Source: M3007 sp044224705 (GTDB lineage Bacteria > Bacteroidota > Bacteroidia > Chitinophagales > Saprospiraceae). From it: a stretch of 32,726 bases of DNA. The first letter of the stretch is position 1. The number at the start of each line of letters is the position of its first letter. The notes below the pieces were generated by a model. That model was not told where the DNA came from. It saw only the letters and a list, made by a program, of their open reading frames with translations, and searched no databases. Shown in pieces: positions 16,971 through 23,804 of this stretch. The translations under genes were made by a program, and so were the position numbers. The DNA lies in the NCBI GenBank assembly GCA_044224705.1, contig JBGAJY010000040.1, positions 1 to 32,726 of the forward strand, written 5' to 3'.

Positions 16971-16978
16971 TATTTTTG
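16971..16978 (+). promoter_or_regulatory. Bacteroidota -7 box TATTTTTG upstream of nucleoid protein gene
   Basis: Perfect match to TAnnTTTG, placed so that transcription would start around 16984 and give a leader of about 40 nt before GTG 17024. No clear -33 TTTG is seen at the usual distance. Its position supports the short start of the downstream gene, since the longer in-frame ORF would begin upstream of the box. Confidence 0.45.
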
Positions 16979-17023
16979 CGGGCCAAAATTCAACATTCCT
17001 CATTCAACATCCCATATTTTCCT

Positions 17024-18073
17024 GTGCTTGATTTTTCTGCTGCCAATCTCCGCCGCCTGGCCATCACCTGGGTCGGCAATAAAAACCGCAACGAAGGCGT
17101 GTCCATCCCGAAACAAACGCTCGTGCCGCCCGACGCTTACGCCGAGGAACTGATCACCAGCGCCTTTTTGAAGCCTTTTGAAAAAACCGAGGAGTTCTTT
17201 TTCTTCTTCCACGAGGAAGACGTGAGCAACCACGCCGTTTTTCAGTCCTGCCTCACGATTTTTCAAAACCCGGAAGCCCTGCAGGAAGAAGCCGGCAAAC
17301 TGACGCAACTGCTTTATCAGCACAGCGAATTGCCCAAAATCCGCGGCGGCGAACTGTTCGTGGCCTATTTCGAAAATCTCCTGCTGCAGGACGAGCCGGT
17401 CTCCGCCATCGCCCTCGTAAAAGTACAAAGCAAGGATCCTTTCCTGCGCACCGAACGCAGCGCCGAGTCGTTCACGCTGAACCTCGCCGAGGGGATCCCG
17501 CTGGACAAACTCGAGACTGCAGCGCTGATCTTCAACCTGGACGAGGCCGAAGGTTTCCGGCTTTGCGCCATCGATTCTGTGAGCAAGCGGGACGAGCATT
17601 CTTTCTGGAAGGACGGCTTTCTCCGCCTGCGGCCCATTGAGGACAATTATTTCAATACGCGCCATTACATCAGCCTTTCCAGCGAATTCATTACCCAAAA
17701 AATGCCCTACAAATTCGGGCTCGACCGCACCGACCAGATCGATCTGCTGAACCGTACGGCCCTGTATTTCAAGGAAAACGAAGAGTTCGAACTGGAAGAT
17801 TATTCGGGTACCATTTTCCCGGAACCCGAACAACAGGAGGCCTTCCGCGACTTCCGCGAGGAGTATACCAAAGCCTACGCCATTCCTTTGGAATCCAAAT
17901 TCGACATCAGCGGACAGGCTTTCAAAAAGGAATTTAAAGTGCTGAAAAGTGTGATCAAACTGGACAAGAACTTCCACATCTACGTACACGGCCGACGCGA
18001 TCTGATCGAACGCGGCTTTGACGAAGACAAGGGAAAGAAGTACTACAAGGTCTGGTTCGACGACGAAGAGTAA
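17024..18073 (+). CDS. Nucleoid-associated protein, YejK/NdpA family
   Basis: About 349 residues matching the 37-kDa nucleoid-associated protein family (NdpA/YejK), DNA-associated proteins of poorly known function. Evidence: N-terminal LDFSAANLRRLAI then VGNKNRNEG; central HSELPKIRGGELFVAYFE; and the IALVKVQSKDPFL segment, plus a C-terminal YVHGRRDLIERGFDEDKGKKYYKVWF. The frame is open back to 16928, but residues before LDFS look like translated promoter, so GTG at 17024 is chosen. It is monocistronic and divergent from the glycosyltransferase operon. Acidic, no export signal. Confidence 0.85.
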   Translation: MLDFSAANLRRLAITWVGNKNRNEGVSIPKQTLVPPDAYAEELITSAFLKPFEKTEEFFFFFHEEDVSNHAVFQSCLTIFQNPEALQEEAGKLTQLLYQHSELPKIRGGELFVAYFENLLLQDEPVSAIALVKVQSKDPFLRTERSAESFTLNLAEGIPLDKLETAALIFNLDEAEGFRLCAIDSVSKRDEHSFWKDGFLRLRPIEDNYFNTRHYISLSSEFITQKMPYKFGLDRTDQIDLLNRTALYFKENEEFELEDYSGTIFPEPEQQEAFRDFREEYTKAYAIPLESKFDISGQAFKKEFKVLKSVIKLDKNFHIYVHGRRDLIERGFDEDKGKKYYKVWFDDEE

Positions 18074-18168
18074 TTCCCCGAGACAATAAGTACATGATTT
18101 TTTAACGCCAAGCCCGGGGCAATTTGCGGTTCAGGGCGGAACTTTGTTTTCGCCAAATCCACCCTGCC

Positions 18169-20214
18169 ATGCATCAAATACTTCTAATCGCCGCAGGGCT
18201 TTTGCTCTGCGCCCAACTTTCAGCCCAGCCCTTTGCGCCGGCCCATGACCCCGCTGCGCCGCCCGCGGCGCCCCGGGAAATGGTGTTTAATGCTGATCTG
18301 AAACCTTTTTACCACGGCGTAGCCTCCGGTGATCCGACCAGCAGCAGTGTGATCATCTGGACGCGTGTGACGCCGGAGCAAAGCGGGCCCGTCGACGTGA
18401 GTTACCGGGTCGCAACGGACCTCGGTTTTCAGAACATAGTGGCTTCCGGCGCTGTGACCACCGACGACGCGAAGGATTTCACGGTAAAAATTGACGTCGG
18501 CGGGCTGCAGCCTGGCAGCACATATTTTTACTACTTCACGGCTTTGAACGCCAATTCGCTGGTGGGCCGGGCCAAAACGACACCTGTCGGGCCGGTGGAT
18601 CAACTGCGCTTCGGCGTTATGTCCTGCGCCAACTACGAAGGCGGTTATTTCAATGCCTATGGCATGCTGGCCCAACGCAACGACCTGGATGCGGTGATCC
18701 ATCTCGGCGATTACATCTACGAATACGGCACCGGAACCTACGGCGTAAACCTGCCCGGGCGGGTGAACGAGCCCGCTAACGAACTGCTCTCCCTGTCAGA
18801 CTACCGCACCCGTTACGGCCTCTATCACCTCGATGCCGATCTGATCCGATTGCATCAGCAACATACCATGATCTGTGTGTGGGACGATCACGAATCGGCC
18901 AACGATTCGTACACCGACGGCGCTCAGAATCACCAGCCCGACGAAGGCGACTGGAATGTGCGCAAGGCCACTGCCAAACAAGTGTATTTTGAATGGATGC
19001 CCGTGCGAGACAACCCCACGATGGACGTATACCGCCTCCTGCATTACGGCGACCTGTGCGATTTGTTCATGCTCGATACCCGACTGGAGGGCCGCGCAGC
19101 ACCGCCGCCGCATTTCGACACGCCCGATGACCCGCCACGCGACATGATCAGTCCGACGCAGTTCGCCTGGCTGACGGAGCGTCTCAAAAACTCGACCGCC
19201 CGCTGGAAAGTCATCGGCAATCAGGTCATTTTTTCCACCTATAATGTGGGTTTTGCCGCAGGCGCCTACGACGGATCACCCGATTTTACGAACATCGATT
19301 CAATCCGCGGCGCAGAGGATTTGTTCATCGACAACTGGGAATCCTATCCTACCCAGCGCAACGCCATTATCGACACGATTCGTGATAATGATATTGATAA
19401 TGTAGTGATTATCAGCGGCGACTCGCATACCAGCTGGGCTTTCGATGTAACCAAAGAGCCGGTTTTATACCCGCTTCCGGCTTTTCTCAACCTGCCGCAA
19501 TACAACCCTTACAACTCCACGACAAAGGAGGGATATAACAAAACCACCGCCGAGGGTTCCTGGGCTGTGGAATTCGGCACGCCTTCCATTTCATCGCCCA
19601 ATTTTGACGAAGCCATCGGCGCAACGCTCACCACACAGTTTGAATACCTGATCGGCAACGTCATTCCAGGCCTGAACCTCGACTACAATCCGCACCTCAA
19701 ATACGTCGATCTCGATCGACATGGCTATTTCCTGCTCGACCTCCGGCCCGATACTGCACAAGCCAACTTTTATTACGTGCCCAGCCAACTGACCGACACG
19801 CTGGCGGAAAACTTTGGCCAGGGCGCCTTCACGCTGAATGGCGAAAATCACGTGCGGCTCAACGCCTTTCCTTCGCCCCCCAAGCCAATTCAGGATCCGG
19901 TCACGCCCACGCTGCCCTTTGGCGTCGTCAACGTGAATAACGCACCCGCGCCCCTCGCACTTTTCGGCGTGTACCCCAATCCGGCGCAGGATTTCGTTGT
20001 CCTGCATTTTGGTTTGAACGAGGCCGCAAGGCTGAGATTTATCCTTTATGATCTAAACGGCCGAATGGTCCAAAACGAACCGTCTGCGACGTATAAAAAG
20101 GGTTTGTACCAATTTGGGCTACCCCTGAACGATTTGGCCAACGGTACGTATATACTCCAAATTGAAGCAAACGGGAGATTCGTCGCAGGACGGAAAATTG
20201 CGATCCGGCATTGA
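18169..20214 (+). CDS. phoD: Secreted PhoD-like alkaline phosphatase with T9SS sorting domain
   Basis: 681 residues. Signal peptide at residues 1-19 (MHQILLIAAGLLLCAQLSAQ). A PhoD N-terminal beta domain contains FYHGVASGDPTSSSVIIWTRV. The metallophosphatase domain follows: HLGDYIYEYG near residue 178, VWDDHESANDSYTDGAQNH near 236 and SGDSHTSWAFDV near 414 supply metal ligands of the Fe/Ca-type PhoD site. After a linker, VYPNPAQDFV near 600 opens a T9SS type A C-terminal domain ending GRKIAIRH, so the enzyme should cross the outer membrane and be anchored or released. Expected role: phosphate scavenging from phosphodiesters or monoesters. ATG 18169 chosen because it begins the signal peptide; an upstream in-frame start at 18124 is rejected. 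Confidence 0.9.
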   Translation: MHQILLIAAGLLLCAQLSAQPFAPAHDPAAPPAAPREMVFNADLKPFYHGVASGDPTSSSVIIWTRVTPEQSGPVDVSYRVATDLGFQNIVASGAVTTDDAKDFTVKIDVGGLQPGSTYFYYFTALNANSLVGRAKTTPVGPVDQLRFGVMSCANYEGGYFNAYGMLAQRNDLDAVIHLGDYIYEYGTGTYGVNLPGRVNEPANELLSLSDYRTRYGLYHLDADLIRLHQQHTMICVWDDHESANDSYTDGAQNHQPDEGDWNVRKATAKQVYFEWMPVRDNPTMDVYRLLHYGDLCDLFMLDTRLEGRAAPPPHFDTPDDPPRDMISPTQFAWLTERLKNSTARWKVIGNQVIFSTYNVGFAAGAYDGSPDFTNIDSIRGAEDLFIDNWESYPTQRNAIIDTIRDNDIDNVVIISGDSHTSWAFDVTKEPVLYPLPAFLNLPQYNPYNSTTKEGYNKTTAEGSWAVEFGTPSISSPNFDEAIGATLTTQFEYLIGNVIPGLNLDYNPHLKYVDLDRHGYFLLDLRPDTAQANFYYVPSQLTDTLAENFGQGAFTLNGENHVRLNAFPSPPKPIQDPVTPTLPFGVVNVNNAPAPLALFGVYPNPAQDFVVLHFGLNEAARLRFILYDLNGRMVQNEPSATYKKGLYQFGLPLNDLANGTYILQIEANGRFVAGRKIAIRH

Positions 20215-20278
20215 GGCGGGGTGATGAAAGTCAGCCGGCGAAGTAATGGCGCCATACGCCACCCATGATCGGGGCCTG

Positions 20279-20286
20279 TAATTTTG
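20279..20286 (+). promoter_or_regulatory. Bacteroidota -7 box TAATTTTG upstream of pyruvate kinase gene
   Basis: Perfect match to TAnnTTTG, 19 nt before the ATG at 20306, so the leader would be very short. No good TTTG -33 element was found at 19-21 nt upstream. Lies in the 91-nt gap after the phosphatase gene. Confidence 0.4.
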
Positions 20287-20305
20287 CCGCTGTAAACCAG
20301 TCGAC

Positions 20306-21094
20306 ATGCACACTGCGCTCCCTGAACTGAAAAAAGCCATCGAACAAATCCTGTTCAGTCTCCACGCTACAGAAGGCGAATGGGCGGAGACCATTCAAAA
20401 CGTTCACCCCAAACAGCGGGCCAGCGCCACCAATCTGCTGCATTATCTCACATTGCGACTGGAGGATTTGCGCGAACTTCAGGACGAACTCCACAACGCC
20501 GGTCTTTCGTCGTTGGCCAGCTCGGAGAGCCATGTGATGCGGCAGGTTCAGATGTTGTACCGGCGCATCGGCGGGCATATTCCGGAGCGGGAATTGTCGC
20601 CATGCGACTACCCCGCCGCACGACAAATTATTCAACGCCAGACGAATGCGCTGTTCGGACCGAACAGCAACCCGATCATTCCGCACCTGATGATCACCTT
20701 CGATACCGACCTGGCCGATGATTATCCGGCTGTAAAAGAATTGGTGCAGGCCGGCATGACGGTAGCCCGGATCAACTGTGCACACGATGGCCCTGAAATC
20801 TGGCGCCCCATGGTGAATAACATCCGCAGGGCCTCCCGATCCACCGGCCAGCCTTGCAAGGTGTACATGGATTTGGCCGGTCCGAAAATCAGGACCGCGA
20901 TTCTCGGCAAGGGTAAAAAAAAGGGTCAGGTGAAAGTTCGGGAAGGTGATTTTTTGCTGTTGGCAGAAGCGGAAGCGCGCCGTTTGACAAAGATGAAATT
21001 GTGGTGGGATGCACCCTGTCCGGTGTTCTGGACGACTTGCAGGTTGGCGACCGTGTGCTTTATGACGATGGCTTGTTTGAGGCGGTGGTGTTAA
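20306..21094 (+). CDS. Pyruvate kinase, 5' part of frameshifted gene
   Basis: Start of a pyruvate-kinase-family gene. Residues 1 to about 130 are a helical N-terminal extension (LHYLTLRLEDLRELQDEL and similar) found in an atypical pyruvate kinase subgroup. The catalytic barrel then begins: PHLMITFDTDLADDYPAVKEL, AGMTVARINCAHDGPEIW and YMDLAGPKIRTAI, equivalent to the canonical GMNVARLNFSH and TKGPEIR blocks. Sense coding stops near 20970; the remaining residues to the stop at 21092-21094 are out of frame. The barrel continues in the -1 frame in the next entry. Either one base is missing (GCGGAAGCG may have been GCGGGAAGCG) or the gene is a recent pseudogene. Confidence 0.8.
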   Translation: MHTALPELKKAIEQILFSLHATEGEWAETIQNVHPKQRASATNLLHYLTLRLEDLRELQDELHNAGLSSLASSESHVMRQVQMLYRRIGGHIPERELSPCDYPAARQIIQRQTNALFGPNSNPIIPHLMITFDTDLADDYPAVKELVQAGMTVARINCAHDGPEIWRPMVNNIRRASRSTGQPCKVYMDLAGPKIRTAILGKGKKKGQVKVREGDFLLLAEAEARRLTKMKLWWDAPCPVFWTTCRLATVCFMTMACLRRWC

Positions 21095-21969
21095 AAAACA
21101 ACGGTGTGCAGGCCTTGCTGCAAATGATCCGCGTATCGGCTCCCAAACCCTATCTGAAAGGCGAGAAAGGCATCAATTTTCCCGATACCGAACTGACGGT
21201 TCGAGCGCTGACGGAATTCGACATTTCCGTCCTGCCCTTCGCGCTGGAATACGCCGACATCATCGGATTTTCCTTTGTTCGGCAAGCCGCCGATGTAGCG
21301 GAACTTCAACAGATTCTGCGCAAATCGAAGGGCAAGCCGCCCGCGCTGATCATTAAAATTGAAACCCTGGAGGCCGTCCAAAACCTGCCTGCCTTGCTCC
21401 TGCAAGGCATGACAGACGCTGCATTCGGGGTCATGATCGCCCGCGGCGACCTTGCGGTAGAAATTGGTTTTGAACGGCTTAGCGAAATTCAGGAGGAGAT
21501 CCTGTGGATTTGCGAAGCGGGCCATGTGCCCGTAATCTGGGCTACTCAGGTGCTGGAGACACTGAACAAAAGCGGCATTGCCACCCGGTCGGAAGTGACC
21601 GATGCCGCGCGCGCTGCACAGGCGGAATGCGTTATGCTCAATAAGGGCAAACACATGCTCCTGGTGCTGGCCACCTTGCAGGATATCCTTCGGCGCAGCG
21701 GGGGGCACCATGCCAAAAAGCGCTACATCTTCCGGCCGCTGAACATCGCAGAGCGTTTTTTACGGAAACAAAAAACGGATGGTTCAAAGCGGATACTACC
21801 GGCCCAAAATCAAAAGCAGCCGCCAAACATTCGGGGAAAAGCAGGTTCATCCGACCAGTTCCATGCCCACTACCACCCAGTGATCATTTGTCCCGGCATC
21901 AAAGTAAGTATGCATGGTTTGAAAACCCACGCGCTGATGGGCGCGGAGAGAACGCATATTCCGATCTGA
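20971..21969 (+). CDS. Pyruvate kinase, 3' part of frameshifted gene
   Basis: Continuation of the gene above in the other frame, from about 20971 (APFDKDEIVVGCTLSG). Visible: the B-domain loop VLDDLQVGDRVLYDDGLFEA, FPDTELTVRALTEFD, IIKIETLEAVQNL with the catalytic lysine, MIARGDLAVEIG for Mg/ADP binding, and IWATQVLETLNKSGIATRSEVTDAA. Canonical kinases have ATQMLESM and PTRAE here, so the active site looks complete. There is no separate C-terminal allosteric domain. After about residue RYIFRPLNIAERFL the sequence loses family character and runs to 21969 antisense to the acetyltransferase gene, so the true end may be earlier. The longest ORF with its own start begins at GTG 21001. Confidence 0.75.
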   Translation, partial: GSAPFDKDEIVVGCTLSGVLDDLQVGDRVLYDDGLFEAVVLKNNGVQALLQMIRVSAPKPYLKGEKGINFPDTELTVRALTEFDISVLPFALEYADIIGFSFVRQAADVAELQQILRKSKGKPPALIIKIETLEAVQNLPALLLQGMTDAAFGVMIARGDLAVEIGFERLSEIQEEILWICEAGHVPVIWATQVLETLNKSGIATRSEVTDAARAAQAECVMLNKGKHMLLVLATLQDILRRSGGHHAKKRYIFRPLNIAERFLRKQKTDGSKRILPAQNQKQPPNIRGKAGSSDQFHAHYHPVIICPGIKVSMHGLKTHALMGAERTHIPI

Positions 21970-22416
21970 AATCTCCGTGACCACGAGGTCAAAATCAGCT
22001 TGACAAACCTGCCGAAGCGTGCGGTACAGCCCATCGAAGACGCCCCGTCCGCGAAATTCTGTCGCTACGCAAACCTGTCCCATCACAAACCAACGAAAAT
22101 CGTTCAAAGCCTTTCCTTTCCAATGCAAGGCCTCCAGCACTTCAAACATGGGCGCCAGCACCGGAATATCCAGGGCAAAATCCCGTGGCATCACCAGACA
22201 ATATCCGGCCAGCGCCTCACCTGATTGGGCAATCACGGAGGGATAAAACCGGTTCATGCGAAGCAATACCTCAGGCTCATGACGAACCGTCAGAAATCCC
22301 TGGTCGGCTTTGGTTTGGGGATCGAGCGCGGAGCTGTGGTTGAGGGCCTGCAGTGCGAGAATTTGCTCCACCTCATCCGGCGAACTGACCTGGCGGTAAA
22401 TTATTTCAGGTAGCAT
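21847..22416 (-). CDS. GNAT-family N-acetyltransferase
   Basis: 189-residue acetyl-CoA-dependent acyltransferase of unknown substrate. The GNAT core is visible: VIAQSGEALAGYCLVM (strand 4), FVMGQVCVATEFRGRGVFDGLYRTLR with the pyrophosphate-binding R/Q-x-x-G-R-G/V loop near residues 117-127, VTEISDRNMRSLRAHQRVGF (strand 5 and the N-x-x-S-x-x-x-Y-like helix). ATG at 22416; 69 nt separate it from the divergent AhpD-like gene. Its 3' end overlaps the tail of the convergent pyruvate kinase frame by about 123 nt. Confidence 0.87.
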   Translation of the reverse strand: MLPEIIYRQVSSPDEVEQILALQALNHSSALDPQTKADQGFLTVRHEPEVLLRMNRFYPSVIAQSGEALAGYCLVMPRDFALDIPVLAPMFEVLEALHWKGKALNDFRWFVMGQVCVATEFRGRGVFDGLYRTLRQVCQADFDLVVTEISDRNMRSLRAHQRVGFQTMHTYFDAGTNDHWVVVGMELVG

Positions 22417-22485
22417 AGGCAGCAGATTGGTTCAGGTCTTGAATATTTTCACGAAACAATTCATTCATCATTCACCATAAAAGAA

Positions 22486-23112
22486 ATGCCGCTCGTCACA
22501 CCGCTTCCCACTGATCACGACCCCGAAGTTGCCGAATTGGCGCTGTTTTTCAACGAAACGCTGGGGTTTTGCCCCAACAGCGTGCTCACCATGCAGCGCA
22601 GACCGGCTATTGCCAAGGCATTTATTCAACTGAACAAAGCCGTCATGGACAACCGAGGCAGGGTCACCAGCGAACTCAAAAGGCTCATCGGCTACCTGGC
22701 CAGCCTGACGGCGGGTTGCAGGTATTGCCAGGCGCATACCATCCGCGCCGCTGAACGTTACGGCGCAAGCGCTGAACAACTCGCCCATATTTGGGAGTTC
22801 CGGACTCATCCGGCTTTTTCAGCGGCCGAGCGGGCTGCCCTGGAATTTGCCGTCGCCGCTTCCCTCATTCCGAATGCCGTTGACCCTGCCATTGAACAAA
22901 ACCTTCGTGCACACTGGGATGAAGGCGAGATCGTGGAAATACTGGGAGTAATTGCCTTGTTTGGCTATCTAAACCGCTGGAACGACAGTATGGGCACAGT
23001 ACTGGAAGACCCGGCGGCGGAAAGCGGGAATGCGTTTCTGGGTGGGCATGGGTGGACGCCGGGAAAACACGCTGATGGCCCGGAATTTATTCCGGGTTCA
23101 GGCCCGGAATAA
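22486..23112 (+). CDS. Carboxymuconolactone decarboxylase / AhpD-like protein
   Basis: 208 residues, all-helical AhpD/CMD fold expected. The redox motif is CRYCQAHTIRAAERYG, i.e. CxxCxxxH near residues 78-84, preceded by ELKRLIGYLASLTAGC, the typical helix with the general-base glutamate. The C-terminal half (VEILGVIALFGYLNRWNDSM) matches uncharacterised peroxidase-related proteins, which reduce peroxides with thiols. Start ATG 22486 follows an A-rich stretch (ATAAAAGAA). The last 11 residues (GPEFIPGSGPE) come from the palindromic repeat at 23078-23121 and are probably not part of the ancestral protein. Confidence 0.87.
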   Translation: MPLVTPLPTDHDPEVAELALFFNETLGFCPNSVLTMQRRPAIAKAFIQLNKAVMDNRGRVTSELKRLIGYLASLTAGCRYCQAHTIRAAERYGASAEQLAHIWEFRTHPAFSAAERAALEFAVAASLIPNAVDPAIEQNLRAHWDEGEIVEILGVIALFGYLNRWNDSMGTVLEDPAAESGNAFLGGHGWTPGKHADGPEFIPGSGPE

Positions 23113-23121
23113 ATTCCGGGC
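23078..23121. repeat. Palindromic repeat forming the 3' ends of two convergent genes
   Basis: A 19-bp perfect inverted repeat (23078-23096 with 23103-23121) around a 6-nt loop. Each arm is itself a palindrome, CCCGGAAT-TT-ATTCCGGG. It contains the stop codons of both the AhpD-like gene (+) and the methyltransferase gene (-), whose coding regions overlap here by 26 nt. On both strands it encodes PEFIPG near the C-terminus. It may also act as a bidirectional terminator, though no T-run follows. Confidence 0.85.
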
Positions 23122-23803
23122 TACCGGGCTTCTGGTGGCATAAAATCCAGTTGCCTTCCGTATCGATGGCTTCCGCATCCGGGAACGTTGCTTTAAAAAC
23201 CTGTTCAAAAAACCGCTTGGTTCCGCTCCTTTCATGCGAGAGGTTGTGCAGGCAATTGAATAAAATAAGGCCTCCGGGGCGCAACAGCTCTTCACATTGT
23301 TCCAAAAACTCCCGGGTTCGGAATTGCGGCGGCGTAAGGTCGTCTTCAAACAAATCGATCAGAACCATATCGAATCTTTCTTCGCAGATTTCGACAAAAA
23401 TTCCAGCGTCCGCGACGACTACTTCGACTGAACTGTCGAGCCGGGAAAGCGTGTAGCGGCTGGCGAGTTCGGCAACCGTTTCATCCCATTCCACAGCGGT
23501 GTAATGGTACTTGCGGCCGTAAATTTTTTCCAGAATAAAGGGCACGCTGCCGAGTCCGAGTCCGAGTAAAAGCACGTCCCGGTAGTCCCGTTTTTCAATC
23601 TCCAGGCGCCCGAAAGCGATGTTGAAATTGCGGTACAAATCGTCCCAGGAATACACGGCGTTGCCGCTGAGCAATTGCAGGCGACCGCGGTACAGCAGTA
23701 CTGCCAGCTCGGGATTTTGTTCCGAGGAGGTTATTTCAAGTACTTGCGGGCTGAGGTACGACAACCATTTTTTCCAGAAAGGGATCTTTACGGTGGCCCC
23801 CAT
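23087..23803 (-). CDS. Spermidine-synthase-like methyltransferase-fold protein
   Basis: 238 residues with the spermine/spermidine synthase Rossmann core: DVLLLGLGLGSVPFIL near residues 77-92 (SAM-type nucleotide loop), YTAVEWDETVAELAS with the acidic ribose-binding residue, VVADAGIFV, and FDMVLIDLFEDDLTPPQF near 143-160. The polyamine-binding aspartates of true SpeE are not obvious, so polyamine synthesis is not claimed; related proteins include membrane-less 'fused MFS/spermidine synthase' relatives. ATG at 23803 is 1 nt after the stop of the AsmA-like gene, so the two are co-transcribed. The C-terminal SPEFIPGLNPE derives from the palindromic repeat. Confidence 0.82.
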   Translation of the reverse strand: MGATVKIPFWKKWLSYLSPQVLEITSSEQNPELAVLLYRGRLQLLSGNAVYSWDDLYRNFNIAFGRLEIEKRDYRDVLLLGLGLGSVPFILEKIYGRKYHYTAVEWDETVAELASRYTLSRLDSSVEVVVADAGIFVEICEERFDMVLIDLFEDDLTPPQFRTREFLEQCEELLRPGGLILFNCLHNLSHERSGTKRFFEQVFKATFPDAEAIDTEGNWILCHQKPGSPEFIPGLNPE

Positions 23804-23804
23804 G

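Noticed and set aside
16928..17023. N-terminal extension of the nucleoid protein
   Set aside because: Translates promoter sequence containing a -7 box, overlaps the divergent gene's start and has no family similarity.
17000..17989. - strand ORF (329 aa) opposite the nucleoid protein gene
   Set aside because: The + strand reading carries the NdpA/YejK pattern; the antisense frame has none.
20960..21001. Programmed ribosomal frameshift in pyruvate kinase
   Set aside because: No slippery heptamer or stimulating hairpin near the shift; such regulation is not known for this family.
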